Assembly: GCA_934248075.1 (NCBI GenBank)
Contig: CAKQKH010000025.1
Location: 1 to 21,808, forward strand
Origin: an uncultured Alphaproteobacteria bacterium
GTDB taxonomy: Bacteria; Pseudomonadota; Alphaproteobacteria; RF32; CAG-239
DNA length: 21,808 nt
Direction: 5' to 3'
Position numbers and translations under genes: made by a program. A model generated the notes under the pieces. That model made no database searches. It saw only the letters and a list, made by a program, of their open reading frames with translations, and had not been told where the DNA came from. The stretch's first letter is position 1; each line of letters begins with the position of its first letter. This document shows positions 8,380-16,121 of this stretch, in pieces.

Positions 8380-9424
8380 CTTTTTCAGCCTTTCCTTCTA
8401 CTTTGATGACAATATGATCAGATTTGCGCCCCATGGCTCCTTTAAACAAAGGAACATCGCCGCAGACTATATTTACCTCCTCTGAGGGGGGAATGTCCAG
8501 AGGTAAAAACGAACCTTTTTCCCAAGAGGAAATTTCCGCCAGCTTAATGTCTTTTTCTTTAAGGACAGCCTTGATTTCAACTTCAGTATCCCACAGTTGG
8601 CTCATAAGGTGATTTTCCCAAATGGTGTCGCGGCCAAAGCGCTCGCCCATAAACATTTGCAACAACAGTTCGCGTACTGGTTCAAGCGTGGCATAGGGGA
8701 TCATCAAATCAATTTTGCCGCCGCGGTCTTCCATGTCCACACGCAGGTGCGCAACAATAACGGCGTTTGACAAACGAGAAATTGTGGCAAAACGAGGGTT
8801 GGTCTCAAGCCGGTCAAAGGCAAAGGACACGGAGGTTATCGGGTCAAAAGCAGTGGATAAGTCGCTGAGAATCAGCTGAATCATGTCTTTGACTATATTG
8901 AGTTCAATAGTGGTGTAGGGACGTCCTTCAATACGCATGGCTGCGGTGCCGCGGCGCCCACCCAACAAAACATCTACCATAGAGTAGATAAGCGAGCTGT
9001 CTAAAGACATCAGGCCGTAATTATCCCATTCTTCGGCCTTAAAAACATTTAGCAATGTCGGCAATGTCAGCGAATCGATATATTCGCCAAAACGCATGGA
9101 CTCAATGCTGTCTAAAGAGACTTCCACATTATCCTGAGTAAAGTTACGCAAGGAGGTGGCCATTAGTCGAATCAGGCGGTCAAATACAATCTCCAACATC
9201 GGCAAGCGCTCGTAAGAAACCATGCTGGAGTTCAAAATGGCTCTGACGCCTGTTTTTTGCAAAGTATAATCCGTGTCGTTATCGTCGCCATATCCGAGCA
9301 GACTATCAATTTCTTCCTGATTTAGAATCTTGGAATCCGGAGCGGCGCTGTCCATATTGTCTTTTACATCTATGGTGTCAGCCCAATTTTTATCTGTCTC
9401 CGGGGTCTTGTTTTCTTCAGCCAC
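8372..9424 (-). CDS. fliM: Flagellar motor switch protein FliM
   Basis: FliM is the C-ring switch protein that binds phosphorylated CheY and couples it to rotor direction. The N-terminal CheY-binding motif is LNQEEIDSLL (residues 34-43). The middle CheC-like domain and the C-terminal SpoA/FliN-like domain follow. The start is chosen as GTG at 9424: AAAGGA lies eight bases upstream and the fliL stop is one base away. An in-frame TTG at 9454 would add ten residues overlapping fliL and lacks this signal. The length is then 350 residues, against 334 in E. coli. The gene is coupled to fliL upstream and overlaps the DUF6468-type gene downstream. Confidence 0.95.
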   Translation of the reverse strand: MAEENKTPETDKNWADTIDVKDNMDSAAPDSKILNQEEIDSLLGYGDDNDTDYTLQKTGVRAILNSSMVSYERLPMLEIVFDRLIRLMATSLRNFTQDNVEVSLDSIESMRFGEYIDSLTLPTLLNVFKAEEWDNYGLMSLDSSLIYSMVDVLLGGRRGTAAMRIEGRPYTTIELNIVKDMIQLILSDLSTAFDPITSVSFAFDRLETNPRFATISRLSNAVIVAHLRVDMEDRGGKIDLMIPYATLEPVRELLLQMFMGERFGRDTIWENHLMSQLWDTEVEIKAVLKEKDIKLAEISSWEKGSFLPLDIPPSEEVNIVCGDVPLFKGAMGRKSDHIVIKVEGKAEKDG

Positions 9425-9425
9425 G

Positions 9426-9965
9426 TTAATTGTCCTTTGTTGTTTGTTTTTCAATGTCCAATGAACGGATATTGAGATTATTAATTTTAATTGGCGCTAC
9501 GACCAAATTTATCCGATAAAGCAATTCTTCTTTGAGCCAATAAAGTCCGTTTGAGCCTGAAACTTCTTCAGGATGCAGCTCAATAATATGCGAGAGAACC
9601 ACATCATTAATCTTCGGGGTGAGGATTTCTATGTTCTTGACGTCCTCAACATTAGACAGCTCAAGGTTTATTCCGATGCGCAAATTTTCCTTATCCGGAC
9701 CGACGCTATGCAGGTTTGCGCTAATGTCCGGCATATCATAAAACACCGTAATATTTTCATTTCCCTCTGATGAAGAACCATTCTTAACAATGCTGTAAGA
9801 CGCCTCGTTTCCATTATAATCTCGATTAAAAACATAATAAAATCCGACCGAAAGCCCGATAACAATCAACACCGGCAAAATAAAAATCAGCATCTTCTTG
9901 CGTGAAGCTTTATTTTGCGCGTCCAATTCTTCATCATGTTCCAACTCATCGTCCTGGTCAATCAT
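9426..9965 (-). CDS. fliL: Flagellar basal-body-associated protein FliL
   Basis: FliL is a single-pass inner-membrane protein that surrounds the stator and stabilises motor function. This 179-residue version has an acidic cytoplasmic N-terminus (IDQDDELEHDEELD), a membrane helix (about residues 25-45) and a periplasmic domain. The segments FYDMPDISANL and LELSNVEDV match the FliL pattern. GGAGG lies just upstream of the ATG at 9965. It is the first gene of the minus-strand block running to uvrB, and its upstream region is shared with the divergent prepilin-like unit. No convincing sigma-54 or sigma-70 promoter was found. Confidence 0.92.
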   Translation of the reverse strand: MIDQDDELEHDEELDAQNKASRKKMLIFILPVLIVIGLSVGFYYVFNRDYNGNEASYSIVKNGSSSEGNENITVFYDMPDISANLHSVGPDKENLRIGINLELSNVEDVKNIEILTPKINDVVLSHIIELHPEEVSGSNGLYWLKEELLYRINLVVAPIKINNLNIRSLDIEKQTTKDN

Positions 9966-10061
9966 ATCCCCTCCGGAGTTTATCCTCTGCCAGCATTCCT
10001 TTTACACTATAACAACAAAAAAGATATAATAAAACGTAAATTTTATACTTATACAAAGGTT

Positions 10062-10157
10062 CGTATAACAGCAAATCTAGAGCGATTTTGCGCAGTCTCG
10101 AAAAATTCACGTACTAATTTGTACGCTAAAATTTTCTTAGCCGGAAAAATTACCCTG
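10062..10157. repeat. Palindromic element, copy A (fliL / prepilin-unit intergenic)
   Basis: The conserved lead-in CGTATAACAGCAAATC (10062-10077) precedes an approximately 80-bp palindrome (10078-10157). Its core is CACGTAC, TAATTT, GTACGCT (10108-10127). The outer arms are less complementary than in the other copies (about 8-9 of 11 positions pair). The rest of the 324-base spacer (9966-10289) is AT-rich with nothing else I can name. Confidence 0.8.
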
Positions 10158-10289
10158 TCAGCAAGCCAATTTTGTCAAATTCGGGTATTGTTGCTGAATT
10201 GTGAAATTTATAAAAAACTTATGGTATTTAATAGATTAGAAACCTTTTTTGTGATACACTGATTTTATATGTGAATTTACAGCGGGGTT

Positions 10290-10979
10290 ATGATGTATCT
10301 TTGGGTGATATTGGCTACGTTTTTGGCGGTACTCGCATCTTATACGCTTTCGATTAGACCCGATATGCGCGCGGTTACGATTGAGCCGGTAGCCGAGGCC
10401 TCGTTGGGAAAGTTTTTGGCGCAACATCAAGCTGCACTCAAGTATGTTAAATATCAAAAACCACCTTATACGCCGGGTTTCCAGAGTGGTGATAAAAAAT
10501 CTGTTAATTATACTGCCGCGGTGATAGATGAAGACGAATTGCAGAATGAGATGGCTTATGGTTTTAGTTTGAGCGGAGAATATACCAGCCAAATATTTTG
10601 TATGACTCCAGATATGACCAGCAGTATAGAGGCGGCAGATCCGTGCAATACGGAAAATGTCAGACGTATGGTGGTTACTTATGGGGCCATACCGCAGCGG
10701 TGGCTGAATACCAGAGCTGGTTATGACCAGCCTAACAGTGATTTTATGGCGGCTATGCGCAAAATGGTTAATGGTGGAGAATATTGCGGATATATTGCTC
10801 CGGTGCGCGATATTGACGAGAGCAGCAGCAATCCTTCGGGATCGGCGGTTCGGCTGGCGGATCGCAGTGGCACGGTTGGTATGTTTGTGCCGCTGGCGGT
10901 GGTTGAAGATGTGAATTTTAAGTCTGAATGTGATTTGGCAGATAATAAAATCTGCCTGGTCTATATGAGCAGTATATAG
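10290..10979 (+). CDS. Membrane-anchored protein paired with the giant prepilin (PilM-like N-terminus)
   Basis: The 229-residue protein has an uncleaved-looking N-terminal membrane segment (MMYLWVILATFLAVLASY) and no prepilin motif. The following region (EASLGKFLAQHQAALKYV) is weakly reminiscent of PilM of IncI-type thin-pilus operons. The remainder is a soluble, probably periplasmic domain with five cysteines. Its stop is 19 bases before the next gene, with AAAGGGAG between, so the two form one operon. The ribosome site before the ATG is weak (GCGGGG). The family assignment is a guess from pattern and context; the gene itself is well supported by its open frame and spacing. Confidence 0.6.
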   Translation: MMYLWVILATFLAVLASYTLSIRPDMRAVTIEPVAEASLGKFLAQHQAALKYVKYQKPPYTPGFQSGDKKSVNYTAAVIDEDELQNEMAYGFSLSGEYTSQIFCMTPDMTSSIEAADPCNTENVRRMVVTYGAIPQRWLNTRAGYDQPNSDFMAAMRKMVNGGEYCGYIAPVRDIDESSSNPSGSAVRLADRSGTVGMFVPLAVVEDVNFKSECDLADNKICLVYMSSI

Positions 10980-10998
10980 CATTAAAGGGAGAACGCTC

Positions 10999-13900
10999 AT
11001 GAGAAACAGTTGGAAAAAATATGCCGAACGCGGCAGTATGATGGTGGAGGCGCTGGCGATGCTGGGGTTGATTACCATGGTAACGCCGGTTTTGTACAAA
11101 AAGGCCGCTGAGCGTACGACTGAGTTGCAGGATATTAATACCGCATCGCAAATGCGCACGATTTCCAATGCGTTAGATGCGTATATTGCCGATCATTATA
11201 AAGATTTATCTGAAGAGGCACTGGGAACCGTAGCCATTGAAAATGAAAAGATTTTGCCGTATTTGCCCTATGGTTTTGATATTGGAAACAGCAAATTGTT
11301 TGATTCTTATACGTTTACGGCGCAAAACGAACTGGTTAATCAGGGACAAGTCAATGAACATTCGGCGATTACCGGCACGGTTTTGGCAAAGGCGCGAGAT
11401 GATGTGCCGATGATAAGGGCGGCCAAGATTGCGTCTATGGTGGGCGCAAACGGCGGCGTGGTTCAAGGAGATAAGATTCAAGGCGTGCAAGGCGGCTGGG
11501 GCGGAAATCTGAGTGATTTTTTTGGTGATGTGAGCGATGTTAAAACCGGTAGTTTGGCGGTGTCTTCTGTGCATGCGGTTACATCTTCCGGCGGTGGCGC
11601 CAGTGGCGAGATTGGCTCCGAGCATGTGCTGTATCGAGATGACAGCAAGGGCATAGAATACAACACCATGCAGACGGCTTTGTATATGGGCGGAAATGAC
11701 CTTGCGGAAGTGTCCAAAATTATTGCTGAGGGCGGTAATGTTACAGTTGACGGCAATGTGGCGATTATGGGAGAAACTGAGGATGATAAGAGAAATTTAG
11801 CTGTTAGTGGTGGTGCTACGGTGAACGATTTACTTTCTGCAGGAGCTGCTAATATAGCAAATGTATTGAAAGTTTCTAATAATGATCCTAAAGTTGAAAT
11901 TAGCGGAACGACTAATATTGCCGGAGATACGACCATTACTAGTACTAGTGGAAATCACTCTATTGCTGTATCGGCAACGGATAATAGTATTAAAGGAACG
12001 ACCAATATTACCGGCGATACTACTATTAAAACCGGAGCAGTTGTGGCTGTAACCGGCGATAATATAGATATGGCTTCCGGTAAAGACGGCAGTATTAAAC
12101 TTCACGATAAAAATAACGAAAAAAGCGTGGTGCTGGATCCGAATAGTCCTCATTATTTGGTGGTAAAAGACGGTGCGAGAATCATAGGCGGGGCGGCTGG
12201 TGTTGATGTTGATCCTGTTAATGAGGCGGACTATGCCGCGGTTGTTGACGGCAGTATTTTAGTGAAAAATAATGCTCGGGTTAACGGCAATATGAGATTG
12301 GATGGGCAATTAACGGCTGATGAGATTTATGGTAATACGGCCATTGGCGGTGGGTTGATTAATCCTGGTGTATATAATTTTAAGGCTAAGGCTGACGAAG
12401 TTGTAGTTAGCGGTAATAAATTTCGTGTTGGCAATCGCATAGATTCCAGTGATGACAATGTGAAGTTGGGTTGGGCTAATGGTGATGATGCTTCTGCTTC
12501 TGTAGAGAATGTTGTCTTTGCCGATCAGAACAGCGTATTGTTGCATCACGGTAATCCGAGGGGTAGAAACTCGGGATCGTATGTGAGCGCAGATGCGACA
12601 GGAGCGACCGTATATAGCGATAACGAAGTTAAAATAAGTGCCGTAAATGGCGCTACAATAGGCGTGGGGAATATCCCAAAAGAGAATAATAGCTACAAAA
12701 CACTCTTTTCCTTGGATGAGACTGAGGCGGATTTAAAATTGGGAAATGCTGAAAAAATTAAGATAACGTCGTCATCTACGGTTTTGCATGGCGGCGGCTC
12801 GGGAGCAGACGGAAGCAAAGCTCCTTATATGGCCTTGGAAAACGGTGATTTTAAGGTTGTCGCTGATAATCTCTATGTTGATGCTGATGATATAGTGTTT
12901 GATACAAAAGCGGCGGTGCCGGAGGAAAACGATGTTCGTACGAGCGGTATCAGAATTAACCGCCAGGGAATTATTGACATTGCACATAATGATAGTAATT
13001 TTTCAATTAAGCCTTCAGATGATAATTCAGTCGGGCGGATTAAAACTTCTGGTTATATTCGTGCCGATAGATTTTTAGCGAACGAAGCGTGGGAAGAAAT
13101 AGCAGAATCTCCATCTCCGGCATTAAATGGCATGCCAATTCATTACGGTGCCGATGGTAATTCTACCTCAGAATATTATGATGCTTATCAGGTTAATCCG
13201 GCTTATACCTCTGTGATGCATGATATTAAATTGACTACCCGCGGCGGGGCGCGTCTGAGTGATATCTTGCCTGACTTTATTAACAAAGGTATTTATGTGT
13301 TGGATAACACCTATAAAGAAACTAAAGGTATGGAAGATTGGTCTAATTATACTGTCAAGCCAGGCACTGGCGGCAAGCCGCCTGAAGTTGAGAAAATACC
13401 AGGGGATTGTCCGGACAATGAAATTGATTGTATAGCCTCGCCCTGGCTGGGATTCGTTCCGGCGCCGCAGTGTCCTCCCGGATATTCCAAGGTTATTACA
13501 ATTAGTCCGATACGTTGGAAGATGTCTCAGGCTTATGTGGTCGGGTATAATGACAGCATGACGATTCCGGATTATCTGTTGGATCAAGGATATCAAGATG
13601 CCGTGGGGTTGAGTTTATATACTCCTACGAATCCTGATGTTGCCAGATTTGGTCTGGAAGAAGCTTCAACAAATGGCGGTGCTGAGAAACATACTCACGC
13701 TTTGGCATCCGGCACACCGCTGACATTTCAGACCAATACCTGGTTGAATACGACGGTTAGCGGAGTGCGTGATTCTGTAACCACTAAAGATGTCGGAGAT
13801 ATCAGGAGAGCCGATTTTTTGGGTTGGCACGCGATTATGGGATTTTTGTATTATGGCGACAACTATGAGAAATGGTTAAAAAAAGTGTCTCCGGGTGAGA

Positions 13901-14163
13901 ATTACAGCGGCAAAGTGGTGTGGAATTTGTTTCCTGTGTATAATCAGGAAATGGCGGCAATTGCCAATGTTTATTGCTATTTTGAACGTCGTGACATGAA
14001 ATCAGCTCCAATATGGAAATGGAATACTGAATTGGTAGATGGTGGTGACAGCGGTAGTGGTTATGACCAGCTGACTAATTTCCGTTCTGGTTTCTTGAAA
14101 AATAATACTGAATACAATAAACGCCTTAATGATCCGGCATTGGGCTACAAAGAGGTGTGGTAG
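10999..14163 (+). CDS. Giant type IV prepilin-like adhesin (PilV/shufflon-protein-like)
   Basis: The 1054-residue protein starts with a prepilin leader ending at Gly12, then SMMVE with Glu at +5 and a hydrophobic helix (about 18-32): the signature for a prepilin peptidase. Residues 43-180 (SNALDAYIADHY, LPYGFDIGN, IASMVGANGG) follow the layout of the constant region of PilV tip adhesins. Residues about 250-700 are rich in Gly, Asn, Asp and Thr with short beta-type repeats (GTTNIAGDTTI near 303 and GTTNITGDTTI near 333). They look like a beta-solenoid or fibre. The C-terminal domain carries Cys804, Cys811, Cys825 and Cys993 and an HTH tripeptide at 898-900. The start has AGGGAG eight bases upstream. 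A pilus-tip or surface-adhesin role is inferred. No DNA invertase or alternative 3' segment is present in the window. Confidence 0.8.
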   Translation: MRNSWKKYAERGSMMVEALAMLGLITMVTPVLYKKAAERTTELQDINTASQMRTISNALDAYIADHYKDLSEEALGTVAIENEKILPYLPYGFDIGNSKLFDSYTFTAQNELVNQGQVNEHSAITGTVLAKARDDVPMIRAAKIASMVGANGGVVQGDKIQGVQGGWGGNLSDFFGDVSDVKTGSLAVSSVHAVTSSGGGASGEIGSEHVLYRDDSKGIEYNTMQTALYMGGNDLAEVSKIIAEGGNVTVDGNVAIMGETEDDKRNLAVSGGATVNDLLSAGAANIANVLKVSNNDPKVEISGTTNIAGDTTITSTSGNHSIAVSATDNSIKGTTNITGDTTIKTGAVVAVTGDNIDMASGKDGSIKLHDKNNEKSVVLDPNSPHYLVVKDGARIIGGAAGVDVDPVNEADYAAVVDGSILVKNNARVNGNMRLDGQLTADEIYGNTAIGGGLINPGVYNFKAKADEVVVSGNKFRVGNRIDSSDDNVKLGWANGDDASASVENVVFADQNSVLLHHGNPRGRNSGSYVSADATGATVYSDNEVKISAVNGATIGVGNIPKENNSYKTLFSLDETEADLKLGNAEKIKITSSSTVLHGGGSGADGSKAPYMALENGDFKVVADNLYVDADDIVFDTKAAVPEENDVRTSGIRINRQGIIDIAHNDSNFSIKPSDDNSVGRIKTSGYIRADRFLANEAWEEIAESPSPALNGMPIHYGADGNSTSEYYDAYQVNPAYTSVMHDIKLTTRGGARLSDILPDFINKGIYVLDNTYKETKGMEDWSNYTVKPGTGGKPPEVEKIPGDCPDNEIDCIASPWLGFVPAPQCPPGYSKVITISPIRWKMSQAYVVGYNDSMTIPDYLLDQGYQDAVGLSLYTPTNPDVARFGLEEASTNGGAEKHTHALASGTPLTFQTNTWLNTTVSGVRDSVTTKDVGDIRRADFLGWHAIMGFLYYGDNYEKWLKKVSPGENYSGKVVWNLFPVYNQEMAAIANVYCYFERRDMKSAPIWKWNTELVDGGDSGSGYDQLTNFRSGFLKNNTEYNKRLNDPALGYKEVW

Positions 14164-14211
14164 TCTTTGGGCTGCTGATTGGTAAGGGCTGCCGCTCTTG
14201 TTTTTAGTGTC

Positions 14212-14252
14212 ATGCCTCTTTGCGGAAGCATTCTTCCGCAAAGTCCAGGCAT
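14212..14252. repeat. Perfect hairpin downstream of the giant prepilin gene
   Basis: CTTTGCGGAAG (14218-14228) and its exact complement (14233-14243) flank a four-base loop, CATT. An outer pair ATGCCT/AGGCAT extends it with a small bulge. No T run follows on either strand, so it is not a classic terminator, although it could stabilise the 3' end of the preceding mRNA. Confidence 0.8.
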
Positions 14253-14288
14253 CTACCGTGCTGTTAGAACGTATAATCAGCATGGAAG

Positions 14289-14330
14289 ACCGCTTGACCT
14301 CGGGCGAGAATGCTCACCCCTCGGAGCGGT
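14289..14330. repeat. Inverted repeat in the convergent spacer
   Basis: ACCGCT (14289-14294) pairs with AGCGGT (14325-14330), with partial pairing inside (CTCGGG with CCCCTCGG). A related CTCGGAGCG segment recurs at 21501. The function is unknown. Confidence 0.5.
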
Positions 14331-14360
14331 GACAGTTTATTTTAAACCCTTCCTAACCTT

Positions 14361-14376
14361 CCCTTGAAATCAAGGG
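14361..14376. repeat. Short perfect inverted repeat CCCTTG/CAAGGG
   Basis: A six- to seven-base stem with a minimal loop lies within CCTTCC-rich sequence. A similar CTTCCCC/GGGGAAG hairpin is at 21649-21669, so both spacers carry this type of element. Confidence 0.55.
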
Positions 14377-14397
14377 CAGGAATAGTAATGCGCATAT

Positions 14398-14442
14398 ACT
14401 GTCACTCTGAGTGAAACGAAGAGTCCAGTTCGGAATGACAGT
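14398..14442. repeat. GTCACTCTGAG-family palindromic repeat
   Basis: ACTGTCACTCTGA (14398-14410) pairs imperfectly with TTCGGAATGACAGT (14429-14442) around GAAACGAAGAGTCC. The same sequence family forms a longer hairpin at 21558-21619. This copy lies directly after the fliP stop and may end that transcript on the minus strand. Confidence 0.75.
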
Positions 14443-14445
14443 GGA

Positions 14446-15189
14446 TTAATTGAAACTGTTAATCAAACTTCCGGCGAGGAGATACCAGCCGTCAACCAGC
14501 ACAAAGAAGATAACCTTAAATGGCAGTGCCAGCACGGTTGGCGGCAGCATCATCATGCCCATGGACATCAGCACCGAGGCGATGACCATATCAATAATCA
14601 AAAACGGAACAAAAATTAAAAAACCGATTTCAAAAGCACGGCGCAATTCACTAATCATAAACGCGGGAATCGCAACTTTTAGCGGGGTGGACTCAATAGT
14701 TTCGGCCGGTTTTTCTCCGCTAAGGTCAGAAAACAGCATCAGATCTTTTTCGCGGGTGTTTTTGACCATAAATTCCTTAAGCGGGGCGGCGGCTTTTTCA
14801 AGCCCGTCCATAACCTCAACTTTTTCATCAATCAGGGGTTTGATGCCTTGTTCCCAAGATTTTTCAAGGGTGGGACTCATTACAAAAAGAGTCAGAAACA
14901 GCGCCAGAGAAACCAAAACCATGTTGGGCGGAGTGGCATTGGTGGCAAGAGCGCTGCGGGTAATGGAGAATACAACCACAATTCTGGTGAAAGACGTCAT
15001 CATAATCAAAATTGAGGGCGCCAAAGACAGAATCGTAATCATCATAATAACACTGAAAATTCGTCCGGTGGCGGTGCCGTCGGGAGCTTCAGCTAGATTT
15101 ATGTTAAGGCTCTGCGCCACTGCCGGCGAGGCCGATAAAGTAATGCCTATTAAAAGTGCCAGAAATGCGAAAAACAATTTTTTATTCAT
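14446..15189 (-). CDS. fliP: Flagellar type III export protein FliP
   Basis: FliP forms the core of the flagellar export gate in the inner membrane together with FliQ and FliR. The 247-residue length matches E. coli (245). A cleavable signal peptide (MNKKLFFAFL..., cleavage near Ala25 in PAVAQ) is typical of FliP. Family-typical segments include PSILIMMTSFTRIVVVFSI, LALFLTLFVMSP and IPAFMISELRRAFEIGFLIF. The ATG at 15189 is chosen because it begins the signal peptide; further in-frame codons upstream lie inside fliO and are not family-like. It overlaps the fliO stop by eight bases. fliQ and fliR do not follow, as the gene ends in a repeat-filled spacer. Confidence 0.97.
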   Translation of the reverse strand: MNKKLFFAFLALLIGITLSASPAVAQSLNINLAEAPDGTATGRIFSVIMMITILSLAPSILIMMTSFTRIVVVFSITRSALATNATPPNMVLVSLALFLTLFVMSPTLEKSWEQGIKPLIDEKVEVMDGLEKAAAPLKEFMVKNTREKDLMLFSDLSGEKPAETIESTPLKVAIPAFMISELRRAFEIGFLIFVPFLIIDMVIASVLMSMGMMMLPPTVLALPFKVIFFVLVDGWYLLAGSLINSFN

Positions 15190-15475
15190 GAGACAGCGGT
15201 CCTGATGACGGGGTGGTGCGCAAAAGCAAACTATTGCCGGCGCCGATAAGTATGACATATTCAGTATTGTCAACTTTGGCCAGCACAATCTGGGTGCGGG
15301 CGTCTAAACTACGTTTTTCAAGAATATCAATCCTGCGGCCAGACTGCAATCCTTTGACAAGTTTGCTTTTGAGGCCTTTTTGTTCGCAGAACTTAAATAT
15401 CCACAAGGTTAGAAACAACAAGCCGATAACGAAAATCAGCGAAAGTATTGCTTGCAAAATTTGGTGCCATTCCAT
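15182..15475 (-). CDS. fliO: Flagellar biosynthetic protein FliO
   Basis: FliO is a small membrane protein that helps assemble the FliP ring of the export gate. This 97-residue protein has one N-terminal membrane helix (about residues 9-27) and a short cytoplasmic domain with RRIDILEKRSLDARTQIVL and EYVILIGAGNSLLL, the FliO/MopB pattern. The ATG at 15475 has AGGA about nine bases upstream. Its stop overlaps the fliP start by eight bases, and a near-consensus promoter lies upstream, so fliO-fliP form a short operon divergent from the DUF721 gene. Confidence 0.92.
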   Translation of the reverse strand: MEWHQILQAILSLIFVIGLLFLTLWIFKFCEQKGLKSKLVKGLQSGRRIDILEKRSLDARTQIVLAKVDNTEYVILIGAGNSLLLRTTPSSGPLSHE

Positions 15476-15506
15476 TTGATTGATCCTAATTTGCTTCGTT
15501 GCGCTG

Positions 15507-15536
15507 ATTATAGGCGCAAAGTTGCCGGCTCGTCAA
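15507..15536 (-). promoter_or_regulatory. Promoter of fliO-fliP
   Basis: On the minus strand, TTGACG (15531-15536) and a perfect TATAAT (15507-15512) are 18 bases apart. They place a transcript start about 25 bases before the fliO ATG. This is a housekeeping (sigma-70) type promoter rather than a flagellar-class one. Confidence 0.75.
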
Positions 15537-15544
15537 TAAAAGGC

Positions 15545-15572
15545 TTGCCCTTGTTGATATTGTTTGTTAAAT
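15545..15572 (+). promoter_or_regulatory. Possible promoter of the DUF721 gene
   Basis: TTGCCC (15545-15550) and TTAAAT (15567-15572) are 16 bases apart. The -10-like element lies only seven bases before the ATG at 15580, and no ribosome-binding site is visible, so the transcript might be leaderless. The match is weak. Confidence 0.3.
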
Positions 15573-15579
15573 TGCCCCT

Positions 15580-16116
15580 ATGGCGAAGAAAACAAAAGAT
15601 ATAAATCTGATTAGTGAAGAACGGCGGACGCACGATTTGCAATCTGTGGCCAAAATGCTCCGACCGTTGGCAAAAAATCTGCTCGGTAAAAATGGTTTTA
15701 CAGAGGTTGATTTGCTAACCAATTGGCAGGAAATTGCCGGAGAGGAAATGGCGTCTTATACTTTGCCCCGACAAATCAAGCACAAAAGCGGCGAGAAAGC
15801 CGGGGGAGTGCTGGTTTTGGAGGTTCCAAGCGGCGCTTTTGCTCTGGAGCTGCAACATCGTGAAAAATTTTTGCTTGCCAAAATTAATGCTTATTTCGGG
15901 TATCAGGCCGTGGCGCAAATTCGCATAATTCAAAACGCAGAGCTGAGTTTTGCCGATACGGTTGCCGATGATGTGCAAGGGGGGCAAAAAACTCTTGTAT
16001 CTGAAGATGAAGAAAATTATATTAATAGCCTGAGCGAGGGGATAGAAAATTCGGACTTGCAACAAAAACTTATTAGTTTAGGGCGCTGCATTGTCAGCAA
16101 TAATAAAGGTGTGTAA
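15580..16116 (+). CDS. DUF721/DciA-family protein
   Basis: The 178-residue protein carries a DUF721 domain (about residues 20-120) with VAKMLRPLAKNLL, WQEIAGEEMASYTLP and GGVLVLEVPSGAFALELQH. DciA proteins of this family help load the replicative helicase DnaB in bacteria lacking DnaC/DnaI loaders. The C-terminal third is acidic and probably flexible. It precedes a DsbA-family gene by five bases, a pairing found in other Alphaproteobacteria. No clear ribosome site precedes the ATG. Assignment to the domain family is firm; the helicase-loading role is by family. Confidence 0.85.
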   Translation: MAKKTKDINLISEERRTHDLQSVAKMLRPLAKNLLGKNGFTEVDLLTNWQEIAGEEMASYTLPRQIKHKSGEKAGGVLVLEVPSGAFALELQHREKFLLAKINAYFGYQAVAQIRIIQNAELSFADTVADDVQGGQKTLVSEDEENYINSLSEGIENSDLQQKLISLGRCIVSNNKGV

Positions 16117-16121
16117 CTGAA

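Noticed and set aside
9966..10010. Sigma-54 promoter upstream of fliL (TGGCA near 9990)
   Set aside because: The GG dinucleotide of a -24 box is present on the minus strand, but GC does not occur at the required 10-base spacing for the -12 box.
10236..11168. Long minus-strand frame opposite the prepilin unit (310 codons)
   Set aside because: It is antisense to two well-supported genes with good spacing, and its translation is low-complexity Ile/Arg/His/Ser-rich, typical of a shadow frame.
14212..14252. Intrinsic terminator for the giant prepilin gene
   Set aside because: The hairpin is strong, but no T run follows it on the plus or minus strand, so it is recorded as a hairpin repeat instead.
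10999..14445. Active shufflon (invertible 3' segments)
   Set aside because: No repeated recombination sites, alternative C-terminal frames on the opposite strand or site-specific recombinase gene were found near the end of the giant prepilin gene.
14450..15205. Plus-strand frame opposite fliP (251 codons)
   Set aside because: fliP is unmistakable on the minus strand, and the opposite frame has no ribosome site or recognisable sequence.
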